From CAVPLU01 sp050012535 (GTDB taxonomy: Archaea > Thermoproteota > Bathyarchaeia > 40CM-2-53-6): a stretch of 25,637 nucleotides of DNA. Position numbers and translations under genes: made by a program. The notes beneath the pieces are model-generated. The model saw nothing but the letters and a program-made list of their open reading frames with translations, was not told the DNA's origin and did not search any database. This document shows positions 7,764 through 16,173 of this stretch, one piece after another. Location: assembly GCA_050012535.1 (NCBI GenBank), contig JBEKGZ010000011.1, positions 1-25,637 on the forward strand. The letters are read 5' to 3'. Numbering within the stretch: position 1 is the stretch's first letter; each line of letters opens with the position of its first letter.

Positions 7764-7783
7764 AGACGTATTCTTATCTATTC
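7764..7783 (+). promoter_or_regulatory. Promoter of ABC exporter operon
   Basis: The AT-rich gtattcttatctattc stretch looks like a TATA box for the ATPase gene, giving a start near 7798. Since gamma-CA is divergent here, the 7679-7831 gap serves both genes. Confidence 0.45.
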
Positions 7784-7831
7784 AGTCTGTCAACGAGCGG
7801 TACATCACATCCTGTGGGTTGGCTAGATCGC

Positions 7832-8776
7832 ATGACGCGTGACGTGGTGCAGACTTCTGGCCTCACGAAGAAGTTCGGCGGTCTAGTCGCTGTCGACCAC
7901 ATGGATCTCTCCGTCAATGCGGGTGAGATATTCGGATTCCTCGGCCCAAATGGGGCAGGAAAAACCACAACGGTAAGGATTCTATGCGGTCTCATGATGC
8001 CAACATCAGGCACAGCAACGGTCGTTGGTCACGACGTTGTGACGGAGCCTGAGGAAGTGAAGCAGCGAATTGGATACATGCCTCAGGCATACGGGCTCTA
8101 TGACGATCTAACCGTAGACGAGAACCTAGAGTTCTTCGGAAGCATCTACCGGGTTCCACGGGACGAAAGACGAAAGCGCGCAGATGAGATCCTGCAGCTA
8201 GTTCGACTGGAAGATTTTCGCAAGCACTACGCAGGACAGCTCTCTGGAGGCATGAAACGTAGACTGTCTCTTGCCGTCTCCCTGATCCACAATCCGGAAC
8301 TGCTTATTCTGGATGAACCCACCGCCGGGATCGACCCGCCCCTCCGAAGAATATTCTGGCAGTACTTCAGGGAACTCAACAAGCGCGGTGTGACGTTCTT
8401 CATCAACACACACTACATGGATGAAGCGGAACTCTGCGACAGACTTGCCCTGATCAGCTATGGAAAGCTCGTGTCATTAGGCTCACCGACGGAGCTGAAG
8501 AGGAAAGCGGTCGGCGGCGAGCGAGTTGAGTTCGTCACAGCAGACTTGCGAAGGACTGGTGAAATACTCAAGGATTCGGAACTTGTGCGAGAGATCCACA
8601 CTTCCGATGGGGGCATCCAGTTGACGGTTGAGGAAGCAGCCTCCGCCATCCCAAGACTCACATCGTTGCTTAGAGAGCACGGGGTCGAGGTCCTGCAAGT
8701 GAGACAGCTCCAACCGAGCCTAGAAGACGTATTCATCAAACTCGTTGAAGACGCGGGTGAGAGGACACGGCTCTAG
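7832..8776 (+). CDS. ABC-2 type exporter, ATPase subunit
   Basis: This 314-residue ATPase drives the adjacent membrane subunit. It has all the ABC motifs: Walker A GPNGAGKTT (38-46), Q-loop YMPQ (82-85), signature LSGGMKRR (137-144), Walker B LLILDEPTAG and the H-loop histidine in INTHYMDEAE (H194). The ~80-residue extension after the nucleotide-binding domain, ending LQPSLEDVFIKL, is characteristic of CcmA/DrrA-type exporters. ATG 7832 is chosen over the in-frame GTG at 7814 because family members begin about eight residues before the GLTKKFG strand; the GTG remains possible. The permease gene follows 14 bp later, so the two form an operon. The substrate (drug, lipid or polymer) is unknown. 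Confidence 0.94.
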   Translation: MTRDVVQTSGLTKKFGGLVAVDHMDLSVNAGEIFGFLGPNGAGKTTTVRILCGLMMPTSGTATVVGHDVVTEPEEVKQRIGYMPQAYGLYDDLTVDENLEFFGSIYRVPRDERRKRADEILQLVRLEDFRKHYAGQLSGGMKRRLSLAVSLIHNPELLILDEPTAGIDPPLRRIFWQYFRELNKRGVTFFINTHYMDEAELCDRLALISYGKLVSLGSPTELKRKAVGGERVEFVTADLRRTGEILKDSELVREIHTSDGGIQLTVEEAASAIPRLTSLLREHGVEVLQVRQLQPSLEDVFIKLVEDAGERTRL

Positions 8777-8790
8777 ATAGAATTCTTCTG

Positions 8791-9849
8791 ATGACGAAGA
8801 AAGAGGTGACGCATCTAATCAGGAACCGTCGCGTCTTCGCCCTCACCCTCTTCATGCCTCTTCTATTGATGACGATCGTTGGACTCGCCTTCAGTGGTGA
8901 AGTCAAACACATCACAACCGTCATCGTAAACAAAGACGGCGGCCCATTGAGCCAGAAATTCATTGATGCACTAAAGGTCAGCGATACGCTTCGGATAAGA
9001 TACTACGAAGATGACGAACCGCAAGCGGAAGCCCTCGTCCGAGATGGCTTAGCAAAGGTAGTGATACTCATTCCTTCAACGTTCGAGGATGACCTGAAAT
9101 CGTCCAAAGCCCTCATCTATGTGATGTTGGATGGGTCAGATCCTGTCTCTGCAGGTGCTGTAGCTCCAGTGGTGCAGGGCATAGCACTCAGCTTCACGCC
9201 GAAGCTCAGTGTTCAAGTTGAACGACTAGTGATGTACAATCCATCGCTGAGGTACATCGATTTCATCGCGCCCGCCATAATCGGGATCTTCCTGCAGATT
9301 TTCCCGATGATCCTGATTTCTATGGCGATTGCGGGAGAACGAGAAAGAGGCACGATAGAGCAACTCATCGCAACGCCTGTCAGTGGTTTTGAGATACTGT
9401 TCGGCAAGTTGATCGTCTACATGGGATTCGGATTCCTCAGCGCAACAACGATGCTCATTGTCGCTGTGTACGTGTTCAGCCTTGTAGTCCGAGGTAGCGT
9501 TCTCCTTATCGCACTGTTCCTGGCCGTGTTTCTAACGGCGTCCTTGAGCTTGGGGACGCTCGTTTCTGCAGGGTCGAGGACGCAGATGCAAGCTGTACAA
9601 ACGATAATGCCTGTGATCTACATCATGATATTCCTGTCAGGAACGTTCTATCCCATCGAGGCCATGTCTCCGCTCGTGCAACCCATATCGTATATTCTGC
9701 CCCTCACATACATGATTCACGCACTCAGATCTGTAATCGTGAAAGGGGCTGGCCTTGAGGTGGTGGCGAAAGACTTCATCTTCCTTTCAGCGTATACCAT
9801 TATCATGCTCGTCATGGCGGTGGCTGTGTTCCGCAAGAAACTCGAGTAG
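8791..9849 (+). CDS. ABC-2 type exporter, permease subunit
   Basis: This 352-residue integral membrane protein has the YhhJ/NatB-like layout. TM1 is at about 15-34, followed by a ~120-residue extracytoplasmic domain (NKDGGPLSQ...), then five helices at about 158-180, 205-230, 236-260, 268-288 and 328-347. The coupling-helix motif ERERGTIEQLIATP (183-196) and the FLSGTFYPIEAMSPLVQPISYILPLTY block are classic for ABC2_membrane families. It pairs with the ATPase 14 bp upstream; because each subunit has six helices, the working unit is probably a homodimer with two ATPases. The phosphohexomutase gene follows after 10 bp and may be co-transcribed. Confidence 0.93.
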   Translation: MTKKEVTHLIRNRRVFALTLFMPLLLMTIVGLAFSGEVKHITTVIVNKDGGPLSQKFIDALKVSDTLRIRYYEDDEPQAEALVRDGLAKVVILIPSTFEDDLKSSKALIYVMLDGSDPVSAGAVAPVVQGIALSFTPKLSVQVERLVMYNPSLRYIDFIAPAIIGIFLQIFPMILISMAIAGERERGTIEQLIATPVSGFEILFGKLIVYMGFGFLSATTMLIVAVYVFSLVVRGSVLLIALFLAVFLTASLSLGTLVSAGSRTQMQAVQTIMPVIYIMIFLSGTFYPIEAMSPLVQPISYILPLTYMIHALRSVIVKGAGLEVVAKDFIFLSAYTIIMLVMAVAVFRKKLE

Positions 9850-9859
9850 GTAAGGTAAC

Positions 9860-11275
9860 TTGCAAGATGGATCGAATGTTCCTAAACTCTTCGGGACCTC
9901 TGGCATACGCGGAAACGTTCGGAGCAAAGTGACGGAAAGGTTTGCGCTTGATCTGGCGCGAGCAATGAGTACAATGCTCGCGAATGATGGTCAAGTCGTT
10001 GTAGGCTCAGACTATAGAACTACCTCAGCCGAGCTGAGGGCAACCGTTCTGGGAGGTCTCTTGGGAGGAGGCGTTGACGTAGTCGACGCCGGAATAGTGC
10101 CGACGCCGGTTCTGGCTTTCGGCGTTCGAGCTGTGGGCGCCAACGCGGGCATCATGGTCACCGCATCCCACAATCCTCCGGAGGACAACGGGGTGAAATG
10201 CTACTCACACGAAGGAAGAGAGTACATTCCCGAAGAAGAACAGATCCTTGAACAGTTCATCGCGTGGCGCAAGTTTACCGACGTGACTTGGGATCGAATG
10301 GGCACGCAGATCGTAGCGCCCGATTTCGTCGACGAGTACGCGCAACTGATTCTGAGACGAGTGGGATCATTGCGGCGGAAACTGAAGGTTGTGGTGGACT
10401 GTGCCAACGGCACTACGTACAATCTTACGCCGTTGATCTTGTCGAAGTTGGGCTGCGAAGTCATATCAGTGAATGCTCATCCTGATGGGCGGTTCCCAGG
10501 AAGGCCTGCCGAGCCGAGTCCTGAGAATCTTGTCACTGCGTGCAATTTCGTGCGCAGCCTCAAGGCTGACTTGGGAATAGCTCATGATGGTGACGGCGAC
10601 CGTCTGGCAGTGATCGACGAGAAAGGCAGGTACGTCAACAACGACACCGTGCTCGCCTTCTTCGCTCGTCTATTGCTTGCAGAGAATGGGCCCGGTAGGA
10701 TCATCACAAGCGTGGACACTTCTTCACGCATCTACGTGGTAGCTCGCTCGTCAGGGGGAAAAGTCGAGCGCACAAGGCTTGGGAAGACTCATGCAGTACT
10801 CGATGAAGAGAACCGGAAGAGCATCAGACTGTGCTGTGAACCTTGGAAGATCATAGACCCCACTTGGGGATTCTGGGGCGACGCCGTCTACGCTGCGTGC
10901 AGACTCGTTCAAAGCTTGGGTCAAACGAAAGGGCCGGTTAGTTCACTTTTCCGGGGAATACCCGAGAATCCTCAGAAGAGATTCTTCTTCCGATGCCCAG
11001 ACGAGTCGAAGGATATCGTCATGGCCAAAGTCTCGCAAGAGCTGACGAGACAGAAAGATGTCAATGAGGTATGGACATTTGATGGCGTCAGAGTCAACTT
11101 CCACGACGAGAGCTGGATACTGGTTAGGAAGTCAGGAACTGAGGGTAAGATCAGAATCTACTGTGAAGGGCGCACGCCTAGGAGACTGAAACAGCTCATC
11201 TCAAAGTCTTCCAGCCTTGTGACAAGCGCAATCAAAAGTGCACACAAATCAAACGTAAGACCCACGCAGAACTGA
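9860..11275 (+). CDS. glmM: Phosphoglucosamine / phosphomannomutase (alpha-D-phosphohexomutase)
   Basis: This 471-residue four-domain mutase isomerises hexose 6-phosphates to 1-phosphates for UDP-GlcNAc or GDP-mannose synthesis. The N-terminus has FGTSGIRG, the phosphoserine loop is VTASHNPPEDNG (S103), the metal loop is DGDGDR (243-248), and the C-terminal phosphate-binding loop is RKSGTEGKIRIYCEG (423-437). The sugar-specificity loop, usually GGE-x-S/N-G, is LCCEPWKIIDPTWGFWGD (about 324-341), which is unusual, so the substrate is not assigned with confidence. The start is TTG at 9860 with AGGT a few bases upstream; no ATG precedes FGTSGIRG. It lies 10 bp after the ABC permease. Confidence 0.88.
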   Translation: MQDGSNVPKLFGTSGIRGNVRSKVTERFALDLARAMSTMLANDGQVVVGSDYRTTSAELRATVLGGLLGGGVDVVDAGIVPTPVLAFGVRAVGANAGIMVTASHNPPEDNGVKCYSHEGREYIPEEEQILEQFIAWRKFTDVTWDRMGTQIVAPDFVDEYAQLILRRVGSLRRKLKVVVDCANGTTYNLTPLILSKLGCEVISVNAHPDGRFPGRPAEPSPENLVTACNFVRSLKADLGIAHDGDGDRLAVIDEKGRYVNNDTVLAFFARLLLAENGPGRIITSVDTSSRIYVVARSSGGKVERTRLGKTHAVLDEENRKSIRLCCEPWKIIDPTWGFWGDAVYAACRLVQSLGQTKGPVSSLFRGIPENPQKRFFFRCPDESKDIVMAKVSQELTRQKDVNEVWTFDGVRVNFHDESWILVRKSGTEGKIRIYCEGRTPRRLKQLISKSSSLVTSAIKSAHKSNVRPTQN

Positions 11276-11371
11276 CGGAATTCGATGGAAGGTTTTCATA
11301 CGAGTCGAACGGCTTCATTCAGTAAGAACATACGTTGATGATGCGAAGGGATTGACAGGAGCGCAACGTGC

Positions 11372-12655
11372 ATGCTTGAGATCAAATTCATTCGTGAACA
11401 CCCAGACATCGTTAAGGCAGACCTAGAACGACGTGGAGCCACCGACAAGCTAGATTGGGTTGACGAACTGCTCCAGAACGACCAGAAGTGGAGGTCTGTG
11501 CAGGTTCAAGCGAACAGTCTGAGGCAACAGCGGAACAAGCTCACGGAAGAGATCGCAAAGCTACGAAAACAGGGGCAAGACGCCGCGCCTGTAATGCATG
11601 AAGCCGAAGCCATCCCTGACAAGATCCGAGAATTGGAGCAGGAAGCTGGGAACCTTCGAGAGAGAATCAACCAGACCCTGATGCAACTTCCAAACATCAT
11701 GCACGAGAGCGTTCCAGCAGGAAAAGATGAGCATGATAACGTGGAGATCAGGAAGTGGGGGACGCCACCACAGTTCTCCTTCAAACCTTTGGACCACATC
11801 GATCTTGCGACCAAACTCGACTTGGTCGACCTAGAAAGAGCCGCCAGAGTGGCTGGCGCCAGGTTCTACTATCTCAAGAAGGATCTGGTCAGGCTCAATT
11901 ATGCTCTAATTGGCTACGCGCTCGACTTCATAACTCAGAAAGGCTACACAGTCATGCAGCCGCCGTATCTTCTGAAGAGAGAGGTTCTCTCAGGCGCAGT
12001 TGCGCTTTCAGATTTCGAGGAGGTCATCTACAAAATCGATGGCGAAGACCTATACCTGCTCGCAACATCTGAACACGCGCTTAACGCATTCCACTTTGGT
12101 GAGATCCTCGACGGCAAGACTCTTCCACTGAGATACGGCGGAGTCAGTCCATGTTTCAGAAAAGAGGCAGGAGCCCATGGACGAGACACGAAGGGGATCT
12201 TCCGAGTCCACCAATTCGAAAAAGTGGAACAGTTCGTTTTCTGCAAACCCGAAGACTCGTGGAAAGAACATGAGAAACTCATCGCAAACGCCGAGGAACT
12301 CTTCCAAGCCTTGGGCCTTCCTTACAGGATGGTCAACGTCTGCAGCGGAGATCTTGGAACAGTGGCCGCCAAGAAGTACGACCTCGAAGTCTGGTTGCCA
12401 GGACAGAACACCTACAGAGAAGCAGTATCCTGCAGCAACTGCACATCATACCAAGCCGTCAGATCAAATGTCAGGTACAGAGACAGGACAAGCGACCCAA
12501 CCGAGTATGTGCACACACTCAACAGCACATTCGTGGCCACCGAAAGGACTCTCATAGCTATTCTGGAGAACTTCCAGCAAATCGATGGCTCAATAGCCAT
12601 CCCCGGAGTTCTGAGGCCTCACATGAATGGCCAGGATGCCATTCGAGCCAAGTGA
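11372..12655 (+). CDS. serS: Seryl-tRNA synthetase (common type)
   Basis: This cytosolic class II synthetase charges tRNA-Ser. In 427 residues it has the N-terminal tRNA-binding coiled coil (about 30-108, with QQRNKLTEEIAKLRKQ), TSEHAL (232-237), motif 2 FRKEAGAHGRDTKGIFRVHQ (262-281) and motif 3 NSTFVATERTLIAILEN (384-400, ATP-binding R392). This is the widespread bacterial/eukaryotic form, not the rare methanogen type. An AGGAG lies about 10 nt before ATG 11372. The ~95-bp upstream gap holds no clear TATA box. It converges on nrdJ, with only 41 bp between stops. Confidence 0.97.
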   Translation: MLEIKFIREHPDIVKADLERRGATDKLDWVDELLQNDQKWRSVQVQANSLRQQRNKLTEEIAKLRKQGQDAAPVMHEAEAIPDKIRELEQEAGNLRERINQTLMQLPNIMHESVPAGKDEHDNVEIRKWGTPPQFSFKPLDHIDLATKLDLVDLERAARVAGARFYYLKKDLVRLNYALIGYALDFITQKGYTVMQPPYLLKREVLSGAVALSDFEEVIYKIDGEDLYLLATSEHALNAFHFGEILDGKTLPLRYGGVSPCFRKEAGAHGRDTKGIFRVHQFEKVEQFVFCKPEDSWKEHEKLIANAEELFQALGLPYRMVNVCSGDLGTVAAKKYDLEVWLPGQNTYREAVSCSNCTSYQAVRSNVRYRDRTSDPTEYVHTLNSTFVATERTLIAILENFQQIDGSIAIPGVLRPHMNGQDAIRAK

Positions 12656-12696
12656 CCCGCCGTTTTCGTTCCTGAAACAGAGCTAAGGGCTCTGAT

Positions 12697-15333
12697 CTAG
12701 CTGCATGCGCCCCAGCCGCATTCGGGACAAATGTAGCATCCTTCCTGGAAGACTACGAATCCGTAGCATTGTGGGCAGTAGCTTGGCTTCTCGCCGTTTT
12801 GTCCTCTTACCAAATGGTTTGAATCCGGGCTGGCTATGGGTGCACCGATCGCTAGAACCTGCAGGCGCTGCCTTGTTCCCGTTGCGACGGCCCGTGTTCC
12901 GCTCGTAGGCTTTCCTGTGCCAGATGGGTTCTCGTTCCTCTCCGCCTTTCCAGGCGTGACGAGCACTTGGCCCTTGATTGAGGTGTCTCTGAACACGGTG
13001 ACGTCTTTGCAGCCTAGCTTGTAGGCAAGCAGGTAGCTCTCCCGCATGTCGTCGACGGTGGCGTCGGCGGGGAAGTTGTTAGTCTTCGATATCGAGGAAT
13101 CTACCCACTTCTGGAACGCGGCCAATGCTCGAATGTGGTCCTCAGGAGTGATGTCCATTGCTGTAACGAAGGTGCGCTTGATGTTGCCTGACATGTAGTT
13201 GATGCTCTGAACGCTCCCACCTGCACCGCTAATGTCCCTGATCAGCTCCTCATCGTAGAGTCCCTGTGCCGTCATTATCTTCTCGAAGACCGGATCAACG
13301 TAGTAGAAGCTTCCAACCTTCACGTTCTTCTCATAGACGAGGCTGTAGATAGGCTCGATTCCGCTGCTGCAGCCGGCAATCATGGAGATGCTACCGGTGG
13401 GAGCGATGACGGTTGTGTAACTGTTCCTCACGCCTGACTTCTTGATCTCCTGGGCGACTTTATCCCACGGGAGTCTCCACCTGTCCTTCTGCTCGAATCC
13501 TTTGAACGGGAGCCTTCCCTCGGGATAGAAGCTTCTGTCATAGTATGGGAAGGGTCCCCTTTCTTTCGCGAGTTGTATTGACGCAAGCTTGGAGTGGTAG
13601 TTGATGAATTCCATCAGCCGTTCCATGAACTCACGAGCGTCTTCACTATTGTAGGACTTCTTCAACTCGTATAGGAGGTCACCGAGGCCCATTACTCCGA
13701 GTCCTATTTTTCGTGTGCACAAGGTCATCTCCTCGATCTCTTTCAGAGGGAACCTGTTCACGTCGATGACGTTGTCGAGGAGTCGAGTGGCCAACTCAAC
13801 CGTCTGCTTCAATGCGTCCCAATCCAGTTGGATCTGGCCTTCAGGTTCTTCCTTGACGAATGACCATACGTTAACGCTGCCTAGATTGCATGACTCGTTC
13901 GGATAGAGGAGGACCTCTCCGCATGGGTTCGTTGTGACTATTGGCCCAAGCGATTTGAGGAATGGGTTGTACTTGTTCACATGATCATGGAAGATGACGC
14001 CTGGCTCTGCACTTTCCCAGGCTTGGAAGACGATCATGTCAAAGAGTCGTCTGGCGTTGGTTGTTCGCACAACTTCCTTCGTACGGGGATTCACCAGCGG
14101 GTAAGGCTTGTCTTTCTCATAGTACTCCCAGAAATCTGGCATGATAAGAACGGACAGGTTGAAGTTCCTCAGCGCGCGGTTTCCTTTCTTTGCGGTGATG
14201 AATTTCTCGATGTCAGGGTGATTGCTGTTGAGTATTCCCATGTTGGCACCGCGTCGTATTCCGCCCTGCTTGATGACCTCCGTCATCGTGTCGAATAGAG
14301 TCATGAAACTTATTGGGCCAGACGCAATCCCTGAGGTGGAACTGACATAGTCGCCTTCAGGTCTCAGCTTCGAGAAATTGTAACCCATCCCGCCTCCAGC
14401 TTTGAAGACTATCGCGGTCTTCTTGAGCGCATCCATGATACTCTCGATGGAGTCCTCGACGTCGAGCACGAAGCAGGCAGATCCCATTCCGAGGACGTTT
14501 CCAAAGTTTGCGACGGCCGGCGTGTTAGGCATGAACCGCTTCGAAACCATCAGCTCGTAGAACGAGCTCGCTTCCGCCTCGTGATTGTTGAACTTGCCTT
14601 CGCAGAGGTGTGTGAGGAAATCGCTCCAACTAAGCTTCGCTCGTCCTTCACCGTTGAAGCGATCGTACATTCGCTTCAGCGCTTCAAGGTGGAACCTGTT
14701 GAGCGTATACTTGCCAATCGAGAGCTTTCCTTCATTTGCGACAGGGTCAAACTCCTCTGCAGGATGCTCTGGTGTTTTCCCTGACTTGTCGAAGACTGCC
14801 TCATCATAGAGTAGACTCGGCAGACATGCATGAATGGCAACTCTCTCGAAAAGTTGCTTCGGAGTCTCAATGAGTTTGCCGTCAGTATCTTTCCGGAGAT
14901 ATCTCGCTTTCAGGACACGGAGGGCGTTCAGGTCGAAGCGCTTGTCGACGTCATCGATCTCTTCTTTCTCGAGTATGCGCTGTTTCTCTTTCCTTACCTC
15001 TGCTCTCTTCTGGCGATAGATGATGTACGACTTGGCTGTCTTGGCTTGACCGTTATCGAGCAGCACCTTTTCGACGATATCCTGAACTTCTTCTACTGTG
15101 GGAATGGTGCGCCCGTCGAATTTCTCCTCAAGGATCTTCACAACTTGGTCGGATAGTCGTTGGGCTAGGGCCAGGTCCTTCCCCATCGTTTGAATGATAG
15201 CTCTCGATAGAGCGCCTGTGATCTTGTTCTGGTCGAAAGCGTCGAGTCGTCCGTCACGCTTTCGAATCTGACTTATCGTAGTGACTGGGTGGCCGTCCGT
15301 GGTCCCGGCCGAGTGCGTGCTATCCTCTACCAA
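12697..15333 (-). CDS. nrdJ: Adenosylcobalamin-dependent (class II) ribonucleotide reductase
   Basis: This enzyme makes deoxyribonucleotides with a B12-generated thiyl radical, so no oxygen or second subunit is needed. The 878 residues begin with an ATP-cone (about 20-115, IRKRDGRLDAFDQNKI). The catalytic barrel carries C287 (GSACFVL) and C482 (ESCNLGS), the redox pair, the radical cysteine C471 in NPCGE (N469, E473), GGGMGYNFSKLRP, and APTGSISMIAGCSSGIEPI. The C-terminus has a Cys-rich segment, YCPQC...CYICPECGWGACS, providing a zinc ribbon and the tail cysteines that reduce the active site. The start is TTG 15333 with GGAG 9 nt upstream. A repeat-containing promoter lies at 15398-15420. No other reductase class is in the window. 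Confidence 0.96.
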   Translation of the reverse strand: MVEDSTHSAGTTDGHPVTTISQIRKRDGRLDAFDQNKITGALSRAIIQTMGKDLALAQRLSDQVVKILEEKFDGRTIPTVEEVQDIVEKVLLDNGQAKTAKSYIIYRQKRAEVRKEKQRILEKEEIDDVDKRFDLNALRVLKARYLRKDTDGKLIETPKQLFERVAIHACLPSLLYDEAVFDKSGKTPEHPAEEFDPVANEGKLSIGKYTLNRFHLEALKRMYDRFNGEGRAKLSWSDFLTHLCEGKFNNHEAEASSFYELMVSKRFMPNTPAVANFGNVLGMGSACFVLDVEDSIESIMDALKKTAIVFKAGGGMGYNFSKLRPEGDYVSSTSGIASGPISFMTLFDTMTEVIKQGGIRRGANMGILNSNHPDIEKFITAKKGNRALRNFNLSVLIMPDFWEYYEKDKPYPLVNPRTKEVVRTTNARRLFDMIVFQAWESAEPGVIFHDHVNKYNPFLKSLGPIVTTNPCGEVLLYPNESCNLGSVNVWSFVKEEPEGQIQLDWDALKQTVELATRLLDNVIDVNRFPLKEIEEMTLCTRKIGLGVMGLGDLLYELKKSYNSEDAREFMERLMEFINYHSKLASIQLAKERGPFPYYDRSFYPEGRLPFKGFEQKDRWRLPWDKVAQEIKKSGVRNSYTTVIAPTGSISMIAGCSSGIEPIYSLVYEKNVKVGSFYYVDPVFEKIMTAQGLYDEELIRDISGAGGSVQSINYMSGNIKRTFVTAMDITPEDHIRALAAFQKWVDSSISKTNNFPADATVDDMRESYLLAYKLGCKDVTVFRDTSIKGQVLVTPGKAERNENPSGTGKPTSGTRAVATGTRQRLQVLAIGAPIASPDSNHLVRGQNGEKPSYCPQCYGFVVFQEGCYICPECGWGACS

Positions 15334-15397
15334 TGTCTCTTGCTCCAGAAGTATGAAGCTAGCGTAGCGTCGCTCCGTACGAGTTTAATAGTTTTCG

Positions 15398-15420
15398 ACA
15401 ATTGTGTATATAATTGTGTA
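15398..15420 (-). promoter_or_regulatory. nrdJ promoter with 12-bp-spaced direct repeats
   Basis: Read on +, AATTGTGTA occurs at 15400-15408 and again at 15412-15420, a 12-bp period. ACAATT (15398-15403) and AATTGT (15412-15417) also form an inverted repeat. On the coding strand the middle reads attatatac, a TATA box about 75 bp before the nrdJ TTG. The overlap of repeats with a TATA box suggests an operator. Confidence 0.5.
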
Positions 15421-15700
15421 CTAGGTAAAGCCCGACCCTATTCATCCGCGTCAACGGGTCCACCACTCTGTCTGATGGACTTGCGAACGACGCCCCCTAT
15501 CCCCATCACAGTTTCCGGAAAAGTCTTTTATGGTGGATAGGGTCCCCGCCGGCGACCGTCACTCGAATTGCACGCTTAGCTTGAAACTCAAGATGATCGC
15601 AAGCGCGCCGATCGCGTTTGATGTGTCGAGAGATCGACGCATTTGAGACGCGTGAGAAGCGCCGCGAGAGTGTGCGGACGCTGGACGTTGGAGCTTGTGG
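15421..15700. other. Intergenic region with strong inverted repeats, possible RNA
   Basis: No protein gene is supported in the 367-bp gap between nrdJ and the JAMM gene, but it is highly structured. Arms at 15495-15506 and 15530-15542 are complementary over 12 bp with one bulge and enclose the palindrome TTTCCGGAAA (15512-15521). CTTGA-aac-TCAAG lies at 15580-15592. A hairpin at 15613-15652 has a 10-bp inner stem closed by a GAGA tetraloop and a 5-bp outer stem. A TATA-like cttttatgg near 15525-15533 (+) could drive a small RNA covering the last two structures. The JAMM 3' UTR and nrdJ upstream region also lie here. Confidence 0.4.
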
Positions 15701-16111
15701 CTAGTCGCTCGCCATCCTTAACGATTCTTGCGCGAGTCGTTTTCCATCGAAGTAGAACGACAGGATCTCGTTTCTCGGAATCGAGTAGATCACGTATGAG
15801 AGCCCTGGATAATTGGCTCGTGCCTTATCGATCGCAGATGCATCTGCCGACGAGAATGGGTGGCTGTGATAGAAGCCCACTACCTCTAGCTTGCTTTGTT
15901 CTGCATAGGAGAAGGCGCGAAAGAGCGTCTCAGGATCAATCTCGTATGAAGACTCGGAAGAAAGTCGGTTCATCGCAGGCCAGACTTCAGTGACGGTCCG
16001 CACATCGCCAGAGAGCGTACCAATCAGTAGTCCGCAAGCTTCGACAGGGTGAGACTCCTTGGAATGGGAAGAGATCCGCTCAACGTTCTCGCCTGAGATC
16101 TCAAGTGTCAA
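15701..16111 (-). CDS. JAMM/MPN+ metalloprotease (desampylase-like)
   Basis: This 136-residue single-domain zinc isopeptidase-type protein has the full JAMM signature: the activating Glu in HPVEACGLLIG (E24) and HSHPFSSADASAID, giving H82, H84, S92 and D95 in H-x-H-P-x6-S-x2-D spacing. Archaeal relatives remove ubiquitin-like SAMP proteins from targets or free them for sulfur transfer; bacterial relatives (Mec+) act on ThiS/CysO-like sulfur carriers. No ubiquitin-like or E1-like gene is in the window to choose between these. The start is TTG at 16111; no ATG occurs before the catalytic Glu. A perfect hairpin separates it from the zinc ribbon gene upstream on the same strand. Confidence 0.92.
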   Translation of the reverse strand: MTLEISGENVERISSHSKESHPVEACGLLIGTLSGDVRTVTEVWPAMNRLSSESSYEIDPETLFRAFSYAEQSKLEVVGFYHSHPFSSADASAIDKARANYPGLSYVIYSIPRNEILSFYFDGKRLAQESLRMASD

Positions 16112-16136
16112 TCGAGAAGGTACCTTGCCAGTGGGT

Positions 16137-16164
16137 TGCAGAGGAGCACAAGAGCTCCTCTGCA
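16137..16164. repeat. Perfect 11-bp inverted repeat (hairpin)
   Basis: TGCAGAGGAGC (16137-16147) and GCTCCTCTGCA (16154-16164) are exact reverse complements around the loop acaaga. It starts 10 bp after the zinc ribbon stop and ends 26 bp before the JAMM start, reading on the minus strand. There is no T tract, so it is not a typical terminator; an mRNA-processing or stability hairpin, or a protein site, is possible. Confidence 0.75.
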
Positions 16165-16173
16165 GTGTCGATC

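Noticed and set aside
15405..15420. NrdR box at the nrdJ promoter
   Set aside because: It has the GTGT end and AT-rich core but not the ACAC...GTGT dyad with the correct spacing, and occurs only once as a full unit.
15555..15575. tRNA-like T-loop (TTCGAGT) on the minus strand
   Set aside because: The closing G53-C61 pair is absent and no acceptor, D or anticodon stem could be built around it.
15334..15700. Cobalamin riboswitch upstream of the B12-dependent reductase
   Set aside because: No B12-box-like GCCACTG or the expected core was seen in the leader, and the predicted leader is only about 50 nt.
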